The position numbers were made by a program, and so were the translations under genes. DNA of 64,000 bases from Candidatus Limnocylindrales bacterium (GTDB taxonomy: Bacteria; Moduliflexota; Moduliflexia; Moduliflexales; JAUQPW01), in contig DATMBG010000021.1 in NCBI GenBank assembly GCA_035559535.1, forward strand, positions 1 to 64,000, read 5' to 3'. Each line of letters begins with the position of its first letter. Position 1 is the stretch's first letter. Shown in pieces: positions 43,934-52,095 of the stretch. The notes beneath the pieces are model-generated. The model had not been told where the DNA came from, did no database searches, and saw nothing but the letters and a program-made list of their open reading frames with translations.

Positions 43934-44473
43934 TTAATGCTCCACCTCATAGACCACACGGGGTGCCAGCCTTTCCAGGAAGTACCTGGTCGTTTCTGGA
44001 TCAAAACGGGGGTCTGTAGCTTCAATACACAGGAAGAATCGATCTCGTGTTGCAAGGGCGAAACGAGGTACATTAAAAACGGGATGGTAGGGCATGGGAA
44101 GACCGTTCAAGGCCAACATACCCAACACCGCAAACAGAGATGCCACGAGAATCGTACACTCAAAAGTAACCGGGATGAAAGCTGGCCAGCTATTTAGAGG
44201 ACGTCCCCCGATATTGAGGGGATAATCTATCACGGCGGTATAATACTGCAAAAAATATCCTCCCACACACCCTATCAAACCTCCTATGAGCACGATAAGT
44301 GGAAGACGGGTTTGACGGAAACCCAGGGCTTCCGTTAATTCCTCAATGGGAAAGGGAGTATAAGCATCCATCTTCCGATAGCCTTCTTCATAAGCCTTAC
44401 GGGCTGCAGCGACCAGATCACTTGGATTCTCAAATTCGGCCATTAAACCATATATCGGAGGCCTTCCATCCAT
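43934..44473 (-). CDS. actD: Alternative complex III subunit ActD (DUF3341)
   Basis: A protein of about 179 residues from the ATG at 44473; an upstream TTG at 44506 only adds hydrophobic residues. It matches the DUF3341 family: [21 protein letters not shown] at the start, then YTPFPIEEL, a membrane segment [20 protein letters not shown] and [21 protein letters not shown]. The C-terminus [16 protein letters not shown] is also typical. ActD is a membrane subunit without redox centres. It lies between actC and actE. Confidence 0.92.
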   Translation of the reverse strand: MDGRPPIYGLMAEFENPSDLVAAARKAYEEGYRKMDAYTPFPIEELTEALGFRQTRLPLIVLIGGLIGCVGGYFLQYYTAVIDYPLNIGGRPLNSWPAFIPVTFECTILVASLFAVLGMLALNGLPMPYHPVFNVPRFALATRDRFFLCIEATDPRFDPETTRYFLERLAPRVVYEVEH

Positions 44474-44554
44474 CAAAATGAAAGAGATCCAGGAAATTAG
44501 AAGCAAGGAAGCCTGAAATCTTGCTTCTAGCTTCTGGTATCTGACTTTGAATTT

Positions 44555-45979
44555 TCAATCTTCTATATAATCAACCAATTCCCTGACTTCCGCCTGAGGT
44601 AAAATCGTCCGCATTTCAAAGATGGAAATCATGGGAAGGAAGCGAATAAACAAGAACAGCAGAGCAAGGAACAGACCGATTGTACCCACAAACATAGACC
44701 AATCAAACAGGGTTGGAACATACATATTCCACGAGGAGGGAAGAAAATCCCGATGTAGACTGACGACGATGATAACAAAACGCTCTAACCACATCCCGAC
44801 ATTGACGATCAAAGCGATTACAAAAAGGGCCGGTACACTCGTTCGTACCCGTTTGAACCAAAGTACCTGGGGGATTAAAACATTACACAGTATTAAGGCC
44901 CAATAAAGAGGGGCATAGGGTCCCTGCATCCGATTCAGAATCATATATCTCTCGTAAGGATTCACACTATACCAGGCCATGAAGGCTTCCATCATGTATC
45001 CATAGGCTACAATAAGGCCTGTGACCAGGATAATCTTGGCCATATTTTCCAGATGCCTCATGGTAATAAAATCTTCCAGTTTATAAACTGCCCGGATCGG
45101 AATCGCAAGGGTCATCACCATGGCAAAACCGGAATAAATGGCCCCGGCCACAAAATAAGGAGGAAAGATGGTAGCATGCCATCCGGGCACGATCCCCACG
45201 GCAAAATCAAAACTTACGACGGTGTGAACTGAAACCACCAAAGGAGTTGCCAATCCTGCAAGTAACAGATAAGCCGTCTCATAGCGGTGCCAATGTTTCG
45301 CCGAACCGCGCCATCCCATTGCCAGGATTCCGTAAATAATACGACCCAATCGACTTTGCGATCGATCTCTCAAAGTGGCTAAATCAGGAATCAATCCCAC
45401 AAACCAAAACAAGAGGGAAACGGTACCGTAAGTCGAGATTGCAAAGACATCCCAGACAAGGGGACTGCGGAACTGGGGCCAGAGCCCCATGGTATTGGGA
45501 TAAGGAAGCAGCCAGTAGTCAAACCACGGTCGCCCGGTATGAAAAGCCGGATATAATCCTGCACAAGCCACTGCAAACAAAGTCATGGCCTCTGCAAACC
45601 GGTTGATCGAAGTTCGCCATTTTTGACGTAAAAGCAGCAGAATGGCCGAGATTAGGGTCCCAGCATGCCCGATCCCAATCCACCAGACAAAATTAAGAAT
45701 ATCAAACCCCCATCCCACCGGGATATTGACGCCCCAAATCCCAACCCCAACCACCAGCAGGTAACCGATAGTATATAACAACATCAGGGTTAACAGGAAG
45801 GTTATCCCAAAACCTACAAACCATCCCCAGGGAGTCTTGCGAGTCAGTACGATGGAACTGATTTTATCGGTGATCGACTCGAAGGTGTGTCCCGGCTCGA
45901 TGACCGGAGAAAGGCCCGGCTGACGAACGGATCCTATTTCCTTGGTTCTAGTCGTTTCGTGTGGAAGTTCCGATTTCAT
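44555..45979 (-). CDS. actC: Alternative complex III subunit ActC (NrfD-type quinol-binding)
   Basis: A 474-residue polytopic NrfD/PsrC-like protein with about ten helices. The N-terminal region [20 protein letters not shown] and [14 protein letters not shown] are characteristic of ActC, as is [18 protein letters not shown]. It binds quinol in the membrane and passes electrons to the FeS domain of ActB. Adjacent to actB (46050) and actD. Confidence 0.95.
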   Translation of the reverse strand: MKSELPHETTRTKEIGSVRQPGLSPVIEPGHTFESITDKISSIVLTRKTPWGWFVGFGITFLLTLMLLYTIGYLLVVGVGIWGVNIPVGWGFDILNFVWWIGIGHAGTLISAILLLLRQKWRTSINRFAEAMTLFAVACAGLYPAFHTGRPWFDYWLLPYPNTMGLWPQFRSPLVWDVFAISTYGTVSLLFWFVGLIPDLATLRDRSQSRLGRIIYGILAMGWRGSAKHWHRYETAYLLLAGLATPLVVSVHTVVSFDFAVGIVPGWHATIFPPYFVAGAIYSGFAMVMTLAIPIRAVYKLEDFITMRHLENMAKIILVTGLIVAYGYMMEAFMAWYSVNPYERYMILNRMQGPYAPLYWALILCNVLIPQVLWFKRVRTSVPALFVIALIVNVGMWLERFVIIVVSLHRDFLPSSWNMYVPTLFDWSMFVGTIGLFLALLFLFIRFLPMISIFEMRTILPQAEVRELVDYIED

Positions 45980-46049
45980 GGATACCCAGTTCAGAGAGGA
46001 TAAGGCGTTAAGTAGACAGGCGTTCCTTCTATACCCCGCTCCTTACCTC

Positions 46050-49000
46050 TTACCCTCTATTATTTTCGGTCATTTCAGGGTTAGGATTACGAATCACCGC
46101 CAGATAAGTAGTCCGCGGTTTTGTATTCAATTCTGCGAGTAATCCATAGTTACGAGGTTCGGCCTTGAGCTTTGAAACGCGGCTGTTGGGATCGTTAATA
46201 TTACCAAAGACAATAGCATCGGCCGGGCATACAGCCTGACAGGCTGTTAAAATCTCCCCATCACGGATCTGCCGACCTTCCTTTTCCGCTTCAATCCGAG
46301 CTGCATTGATTCGCTGAACACAATAGGTACATTTCTCCATAACTCCCCGGCTTCGGACCGTTACATCGGGATTTCTTAACAATTTAAGGCTTGGGGTATT
46401 CCAGTCTGAATACTGGAGGAAATTAAAACGGCGGACCTTATAAGGGCAGTTATTGGAGCAATAACGGGTACCTACACACCGATTATATACCATATCGTTC
46501 AACCCTTCTGCGCTATGGGAGGTAGCTGCAACGGGACAAACCACTTCACAAGGAGCCTTCTCACACTGCATACACAAGACGGGTTGATAGTAGGTTTCCG
46601 GATTATCCAGCCCTCCGGCGTAATAGCGATCAATGCGCAGCCAATGCATCTCACGGCTCTTCATGACCTGATCCTTACCGACGATGGGAATATTATTCTC
46701 GGACTGGCAGGCGATAATGCAGGCATTACAGCCTACACAGGCACTTAAATCGATGGCCATGCCCCAGGCATATCCTTTATATTCGTATTCAGGATATAAG
46801 GAAGGATAGGGGCCGGCTTCAGATTCCCCTTCATGTACAAAATTGGGATTTTCCCGGTATTGCTCCAAACTGGCCGAGCGAACCAGATTACGGCCCTCCA
46901 TACTATGGTGCATCTGGGTACAGGCCAAGGGATACTTCTGGCCTGTTTTTTGAATTTCCAGTCCGGAACCAAACCAGGGTCCGTCAGAGGTACGAAGGAC
47001 ATAGGCATTGAATCCCTGGCCTGTTCCGACCCGACCTGCACGGGTCCGACCATATCCTAAATGCACCGTAACCGAATGATCCGCGTGACCCGGCATAATC
47101 CAGACCGGGGCACTCACCACACGCCCCCGATAAATCAGTTTAACCACGTCCTCATTGGAAAGACCCAGGCGTTCGGCGGTAGCTGGACTGATGAGCGCGG
47201 CATTATCCCAGGTAAGTTTGGTCAGCGGCTTTGGTAATTCTTGAAGCCAGCCGTTGTTCGCGAATCGACCATCCCAGATACAGGGGTCCGGTTGAAACAC
47301 AATTTCTAAAGAGGGAGAACCGATTCCCGGGCCTTCGGGTTTTTGTAATTCTATAGCTCTTTGTACCCAATCCGGTTTTAAGGATACCGATTTAGGTGGA
47401 AGCGCCGTATCGGGGATAAATCCGGCATTCAGTACGGTACGCCAGAACTGTTCAAAGTCACCGGAAATCTTCCGGCTTTTCCAATAATCCCGAACGATAT
47501 CGTAGCTGGTCTGCTCTGGCTTATCGGTAAATGCGGCTAATACTTCATGGGCAGTCTTTCCCCCATAAAGAGGTGCAATCAAGGGTTGAAGGATGGTAAT
47601 GGTCCCGTCGTAGGCCCGGGTATCACTCCAGGATTCCAGATAATGGGCTTCGGGAATATGCCAATGACACAGGACCGAAGTTTCATCTTCATACAGGCTC
47701 AGATGAACACTGAATCCTACTTTTGCCAGACGCTCACCAAACGGAAGATCTGCCGGGGCAGTATAAGCCGGGTTGCCTCCTAGAATTACAAGTACATCCA
47801 CAAGGCCCTGATCCATATCCTGGACCAATTCCCGGAGCGAAGCCATTTGATCCACCGGATTGGCTTCTACCGGATCTGTATAAACCACCGTATTCCCCAC
47901 GTTACCCAGGGCATGGTTCATAGCGTGGGCCAGGGCATGAACCAGGGGAGGTTGTTCCGGGCCAACTAAAATTAAACTGGTTCCCCGATGTTGCTGAAGA
48001 TCCCGTACAAGGGCACCTATCCATTGGGCAGGGATAATGGGCGGAGTGATCGACTGATTGCCCAGGGCTCCTATCTCAACACCCAGGGCTACGGCAACGG
48101 CCCGTGCAAAACCCTCAATTTCATCGGCCCGTAGCGGAAGTCGGTGATCGGCTACAGCCCCGGTATTGGAAGGCGTACACTCCACCACATACAAACGGTT
48201 CATTTTACCCTCACCCATCTGCATCCGCCGTTTGGTAACGAAATCCCGAGTATATCGCAGGCTTCCGGGCCCCCATGTCAAAAAGTCCGACCCCAGAGCC
48301 AGGACGATTTCCGCTTTGTCAAAACGATATTGAGTTTCGACATACTCCCCAAATGCCAGCTTAGCCCCTGCCCGGACATTATCCCGTCCCACAGGCTCAT
48401 ATTGATGCCATTTTGCCGATGGGAACATCGTCAACACACCTTGCAGTTGATGGGCCAGGGTTGGTGAGGTAACGGTTTCGGTCAATATCCGCAGGCGAGT
48501 CCCTCGGGTTTTACGCTGCTCCGCCAACACCTTACGAAACTCCGCCAGGAAAACCTCCCAGGGTCGAATATCCCCTCGATAGGTCACGGTCTCTGAGCGA
48601 TCGGGATCATAGAGTGTCAGGACGGAAGCCTGGGCAAACACATCGGTTGCTCCCAGGCTGGCAGGGTGATCTGGGTTTCCTTCTATTTTGGTCGGACGTC
48701 CCATATGGCTTTCAACCAATAGACCCGTAGCAAAACCGCCCAGGGACATGGCCGTAGCGAAAAACAAAGGCTTACCGGGCACAATTTCTTCGGGGGGCCG
48801 GACATAGGGTACAATCTTTTCATCGGGTGGACGTGCGCAGGCGTTTAAACCAGCAAGGGCTAAAGAGGCCCCCATTAGCCTCAAAAATTGACGACGACTG
48901 ACCGGGTCTGGCCATTCTGCCGCCTGCTGCGGAAATTCACGATGGAGGAATTCCTGAAAATCTTCGGTTTCGGCCAGTTCTTCCAGGCTCCGCCAATAGA

Positions 49001-49082
49001 GCGAACCTTGAGTTGCTTTCAGACGCGCACGAATCGAAGCAAGATCCAGTCGCTTATCGGTTGTCTGTTGTCCGTTGTCCAT
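46050..49082 (-). CDS. actB: Alternative complex III subunit ActB (molybdopterin-oxidoreductase-like with FeS domain)
   Basis: A protein of about 1010 residues. N-terminal Tat-like signal RRQFLRLMGASLALAG, then a molybdopterin-oxidoreductase-like domain without a cofactor site, then a ferredoxin-like domain with four cysteine clusters (CVGCNACIIACQ, CMQCEKAPCEVVCP, CVGTRYCSNNCPYK, CTYCVQ...CQAVCPADAI), as in three [4Fe-4S] plus one [3Fe-4S]. I chose the ATG at 49082 with AAGGA upstream. A GTG at 49115 would add residues encoded by the dispersed palindrome at 49069-49148. The first residues of the chosen ORF also come from it, so the N-terminus may have been remodelled by that element. Confidence 0.94.
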   Translation of the reverse strand: MDNGQQTTDKRLDLASIRARLKATQGSLYWRSLEELAETEDFQEFLHREFPQQAAEWPDPVSRRQFLRLMGASLALAGLNACARPPDEKIVPYVRPPEEIVPGKPLFFATAMSLGGFATGLLVESHMGRPTKIEGNPDHPASLGATDVFAQASVLTLYDPDRSETVTYRGDIRPWEVFLAEFRKVLAEQRKTRGTRLRILTETVTSPTLAHQLQGVLTMFPSAKWHQYEPVGRDNVRAGAKLAFGEYVETQYRFDKAEIVLALGSDFLTWGPGSLRYTRDFVTKRRMQMGEGKMNRLYVVECTPSNTGAVADHRLPLRADEIEGFARAVAVALGVEIGALGNQSITPPIIPAQWIGALVRDLQQHRGTSLILVGPEQPPLVHALAHAMNHALGNVGNTVVYTDPVEANPVDQMASLRELVQDMDQGLVDVLVILGGNPAYTAPADLPFGERLAKVGFSVHLSLYEDETSVLCHWHIPEAHYLESWSDTRAYDGTITILQPLIAPLYGGKTAHEVLAAFTDKPEQTSYDIVRDYWKSRKISGDFEQFWRTVLNAGFIPDTALPPKSVSLKPDWVQRAIELQKPEGPGIGSPSLEIVFQPDPCIWDGRFANNGWLQELPKPLTKLTWDNAALISPATAERLGLSNEDVVKLIYRGRVVSAPVWIMPGHADHSVTVHLGYGRTRAGRVGTGQGFNAYVLRTSDGPWFGSGLEIQKTGQKYPLACTQMHHSMEGRNLVRSASLEQYRENPNFVHEGESEAGPYPSLYPEYEYKGYAWGMAIDLSACVGCNACIIACQSENNIPIVGKDQVMKSREMHWLRIDRYYAGGLDNPETYYQPVLCMQCEKAPCEVVCPVAATSHSAEGLNDMVYNRCVGTRYCSNNCPYKVRRFNFLQYSDWNTPSLKLLRNPDVTVRSRGVMEKCTYCVQRINAARIEAEKEGRQIRDGEILTACQAVCPADAIVFGNINDPNSRVSKLKAEPRNYGLLAELNTKPRTTYLAVIRNPNPEMTENNRG

Positions 49083-49148
49083 GATTCCTTGTCCGCTGTT
49101 CACCGTTCGTTGCACAAACCAACAGCAACGAACAACTCACAACGGACA
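49069..49148. repeat. GTTCGTTG / GTCCGTT palindromes at the actB start
   Basis: Nested inverted repeats: GTTCGTTG (49104-49111) with CAACGAAC (49126-49133), and TGTCCGTT (49069-49076) with AACGGACA (49141-49148). The element belongs to the same family as that at 33037-33079, and its left part extends into the actB coding region. Confidence 0.7.
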
Positions 49149-49167
49149 TCTTTTTACCTATTTACTC

Positions 49168-49827
49168 TTATCGATGACAGGTAGAACAACTGGTAAGAAA
49201 GGCAACATCGGGGATATTGTATTCCTTTACAAGCTTTTGTCCCAGCGCAATCTGATCGGCCGGTGGCTGCCAATCCATACTAAAGACATACTCCCGAGGT
49301 CTGATGAAACGTTCCGGCTGGCGGTGACATTCCAGGCACCACTCCATCTGGAGAGACTGCTGCTGCCAGGTTAAGGGCATTTGATCAATCCGCCCATGGC
49401 ACGTCACACATCCAATTCCCTTATTTACATGGATACTGTGATTAAAATAAACAAAATCGGCCAGATTGTGAACCCTTGTCCATTGAATAGCTTTACCAGT
49501 TCGCCAGCTCTCGCGCACAGGTTCCAGATAGGGACTGTTAGCCCAGATCTGAGAATGACAATTCATACAAGTCTTCGTCGGGGGAATTCCGGCAAACGAG
49601 GATTCCTCCACGGTGGTATGGCAATAACGACAGTCAATTCCCAATCCACTGACATGATGTTCATGACTGAATTGGACCGGTTGTACACGGACTATATTGG
49701 CCTGGGTCACATACTCCGAACGATTGATTTGCATCAAGACCCAGGCAAACACTACAAGCATGAAAACGGCTCCAAAGATACTCAGCTTGGATAAGGTATT
49801 CGTACTACGGTGAAAGATCTGAGGCAT
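49168..49827 (-). CDS. actA: Alternative complex III subunit ActA (pentahaem cytochrome c)
   Basis: A 219-residue protein with an N-terminal membrane anchor (LSIFGAVFMLVVFAWVLM) and five CxxCH motifs: CRYCH, CMNCH, CVTCH, CLECH and CSTCH. The number and spacing match the pentahaem ActA that begins known act clusters. It leads the long minus-strand act-cox run. A candidate promoter lies at 49919-49947. It takes electrons from the FeS domain of ActB. Confidence 0.95.
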   Translation of the reverse strand: MPQIFHRSTNTLSKLSIFGAVFMLVVFAWVLMQINRSEYVTQANIVRVQPVQFSHEHHVSGLGIDCRYCHTTVEESSFAGIPPTKTCMNCHSQIWANSPYLEPVRESWRTGKAIQWTRVHNLADFVYFNHSIHVNKGIGCVTCHGRIDQMPLTWQQQSLQMEWCLECHRQPERFIRPREYVFSMDWQPPADQIALGQKLVKEYNIPDVAFLTSCSTCHR

Positions 49828-49918
49828 TTTAGCGTATCAAGTTCATCTTATTCTTTCTAGAAAAGATTATCATATCCTGCTCAATTATCAGAACGCACAT
49901 TGACGTGTTAATACCATG

Positions 49919-49947
49919 AATATCATGAATGAATGGCGAACTGTCAA
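49919..49947 (-). promoter_or_regulatory. Candidate sigma-70 promoter of the act-cox operon
   Basis: On the minus strand, TTGACA (49942-49947), 17 bases and GATATT (49919-49924). The actA ATG lies about 92 bases downstream. The -35 is perfect, while the -10 matches in four of six positions. Confidence 0.55.
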
Positions 49948-50122
49948 GCGAAATTTATAGATTCTCACTTAAATTTGTGGGCTAAAGGGGAGTAACTGAA
50001 ATCCTAGCGGGATACAGCAAACCTCTCTCTTAGAGAATTATTTAACTCCCTAACGAAGACCAGGACTTGACCTGGCTAAATAAAAGGGAATTCTCTATGA
50101 AGGACTTCCCCAGAAAGGATCC

Positions 50123-51079
50123 TTATACTTTCTTTTCACCGGGCCCCTCCCCTTCTGATGCTGCCTGCGCAAGGATGGCGTTAATTTCTCCTCCCACCAA
50201 AATAAAAAACCCCGTCAGATACATCCAGGTTAAAAGGACTATCACGGCCCCGATACTTCCATAAGTCTTGTTATAAGAACCGAAATGACTGACGTAGTAA
50301 GAAAATCCAAGTGAGGTGATAAGCCAGCCGATCACAGCAAAAACAGATCCCGGGGTAATCCATTTCCACTCCTGTTCTACATCGGGGGCAAAATAATAAA
50401 TCATCGCCATGGCTAAAATCAAAAACATGAAGATAACCGGCCATCGTAGGATGGTCCAGGTTACCTCAAAAATACTTCCCAGGCCTATACTACTTACCAT
50501 CCAACTCCCTATTTGGGGGCCAAAGATCAAAAGGATCGTGGCCGTGATGAGGAGGATTGAAAGCCCAAGGGTCAGGAGAATAGCCGTACCTTTCACCTTC
50601 CAAAAGGGACGTCCTTCCTGAACCCCATAAGCTCGATGGAGGGTCTCTATAATAGCGGTCATAGCACTGGAAGAGGCCCAGAGGGCCGTCAGAATACCAA
50701 AGGACAAGAGTCCACCTCTCGGGTTAGAAACCAGATCCCGAATATGATCCTGAATAAGTTTTAAAGCCTCCTCTGGAACTACCTTTGCCAGGAGCTCCAA
50801 GATCCTATCCATCAGATCAGGAACCGGCACATATCCCAAAAGACTCGTAAGAAAAAGTAAAAACGGGAACAGGGCAAATAAGAAATAATAAGCTAATTGG
50901 GCGGCAGATCCCAGGCAATCGTGTTTTTGAACCTTTTTAACCAGGCATCGTAATAATTCTACCTTGCTGAGTCCGCCCAAACGCCAAACTTCTTTGAGTT
51001 GTTCTTTGAGAGAAGTCCTTTTTCTTACCTCGAATTTTTCTGTTTCCCGGGTTTTTGTTTTTTTACCATAGTTATTCAT
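50123..51079 (-). CDS. YihY/virulence factor BrkB-family membrane protein
   Basis: A 318-residue protein with six or so membrane helices. Characteristic segments are AAQLAYYFLFALFPFLLFLTSL near residue 60 and GSIGAVIVLLTWMYLTGFFILVGGEINAIL near the C-terminus, the hallmark of the YihY/BrkB family. The basic N-terminus is rich in Lys and Glu. Function is not established; the old ribonuclease BN label is not supported for the family. It stands alone, with the act operon downstream on the same strand and no shared start-stop coupling. Confidence 0.9.
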   Translation of the reverse strand: MNNYGKKTKTRETEKFEVRKRTSLKEQLKEVWRLGGLSKVELLRCLVKKVQKHDCLGSAAQLAYYFLFALFPFLLFLTSLLGYVPVPDLMDRILELLAKVVPEEALKLIQDHIRDLVSNPRGGLLSFGILTALWASSSAMTAIIETLHRAYGVQEGRPFWKVKGTAILLTLGLSILLITATILLIFGPQIGSWMVSSIGLGSIFEVTWTILRWPVIFMFLILAMAMIYYFAPDVEQEWKWITPGSVFAVIGWLITSLGFSYYVSHFGSYNKTYGSIGAVIVLLTWMYLTGFFILVGGEINAILAQAASEGEGPGEKKV

Positions 51080-51112
51080 GTTATTTCGATCCTGTTAAAT
51101 TAGGTTTTAACC

Positions 51113-51145
51113 TTAAAAGCTCCGCAGGAGCGATCTGTTAATTCC
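51113..51145. repeat. Degenerate copy of the GCCCC palindromic element
   Basis: AAAAGCTCCGCAGGAGCGA followed by TCTGTTA shares both the hairpin and the GATCTGTT tail with the copy at 206-235, with GCTCC/GGAGC in place of GCCCC/GGGGC. Confidence 0.65.
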
Positions 51146-51564
51146 CCCCGCATGCGGGGGAAAAGAGCGATAGAGAGGAAAGGGGGGCTTCCTTTGGTAG
51201 CAACCCTCTTACCTGAACACCCTAAGCCCCATAAGGGCGGCGTCGAGTTATTTATTAGGTTATTCATTATTCAATAGTATCGCAAAGATCAGGCCAGAAA
51301 CCTCTCTTAAGTTATCGAAGTAAAGGAAGAGGTAAAAATATACCCTTATCGGGGAAATAAAATTACCCCTGGTTACAGGCTGATGTTGGGGTAGGGGTTA
51401 TTCAAAACTCTCCCAGGGGAGTTAGTTGAAGGAATTGAATCCAACCTTTTGTCTTTAAACCGATTCATTCACAAGAAAAATAGACCTCCTGGATAGAGAC
51501 GAGGAGAAGGGCCCATAACCCTCCTAAATTCTTAAAGATCCATGGGAAAATTTCTTCTTTGCTT

Positions 51565-51579
51565 TGGCATACTTATTGC
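51565..51579 (+). promoter_or_regulatory. Sigma-54 promoter of the small lipoprotein gene
   Basis: TGGCATACTTATTGC has the -24 GG and -12 GC with the correct 10-base spacing. The ATG at 51623 lies about 32 bases beyond the expected start site, with AGGAGG in between. It differs from the element at 31805 in only two central bases. Confidence 0.8.
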
Positions 51580-51622
51580 CCCAATGTAGGTATTATCCAT
51601 ACCTGATGATAGGAGGGTTTTT

Positions 51623-51934
51623 ATGAGCTACTTCAAGCTAAAAATACTAAATTATTTCAGGGTTTTTCTCTTCTTAGGTCTTTTTTCCTTATCTGGATGC
51701 TTCAATATCTTACAACTTACCCCCAAAGACAGGCCTCCCACTCAAGAAACCGGTCAAAGGAACGAAGTCATCCTTAAAGATTTTCCCATTTCTTCCCCTC
51801 TACCACAAGGAGAAGAGCAATTATCTGAAGCTGAGGCCTTTTTAGAGAATGCAAACTCTCAAAAAACTCCCTACGCCGGCTATTCGGACCAGGCAGAGTT
51901 TTATAGTCAGTTTATTCTAAACAAGGCCAACTAA
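51623..51934 (+). CDS. Small putative lipoprotein
   Basis: A 103-residue protein with a lipoprotein signal (hydrophobic core FLFLGLFSLSGC, Cys at about residue 27). The mature part is polar and rich in Pro, Glu, Gln and Ser, without recognised domain. It has a strong AGGAGG ribosome-binding site and its own sigma-54 promoter. Next downstream on the same strand is a hybrid sensor kinase, so the lipoprotein may be an envelope component of, or a target of, that signalling system; this is inference only. Confidence 0.7.
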   Translation: MSYFKLKILNYFRVFLFLGLFSLSGCFNILQLTPKDRPPTQETGQRNEVILKDFPISSPLPQGEEQLSEAEAFLENANSQKTPYAGYSDQAEFYSQFILNKAN

Positions 51935-52095
51935 AAACGAAAGGAGGTTATGGACAAATCAAGAAATAATAGCTAAAATTAGCTAAAGGAATAGGTGGAG
52001 AGGGTTAATTATAACCTTTTTTTCAATAATTCAGGAAAATATTCCTCAGTTATCAAACGGGACGTTTGACCTACTAACTTGAGAAATCATAACTT

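Larger units (their letters stand above)
51080..51622. other. Intergenic region with a GCnCC-type palindrome
   Basis: About 540 bases, divergent between the YihY gene and the small lipoprotein gene. It contains a degenerate copy of the leading-region repeat (51113-51145), a short CCCCCGC/GCGGGGG palindrome at about 51148-51162, and the sigma-54 promoter at 51565. No gene is evident. Confidence 0.6.

Noticed and set aside
49375-49800. Plus-strand frames antisense to actA
   Set aside because: They are shadows of the pentahaem cytochrome; no start signals or family similarity.
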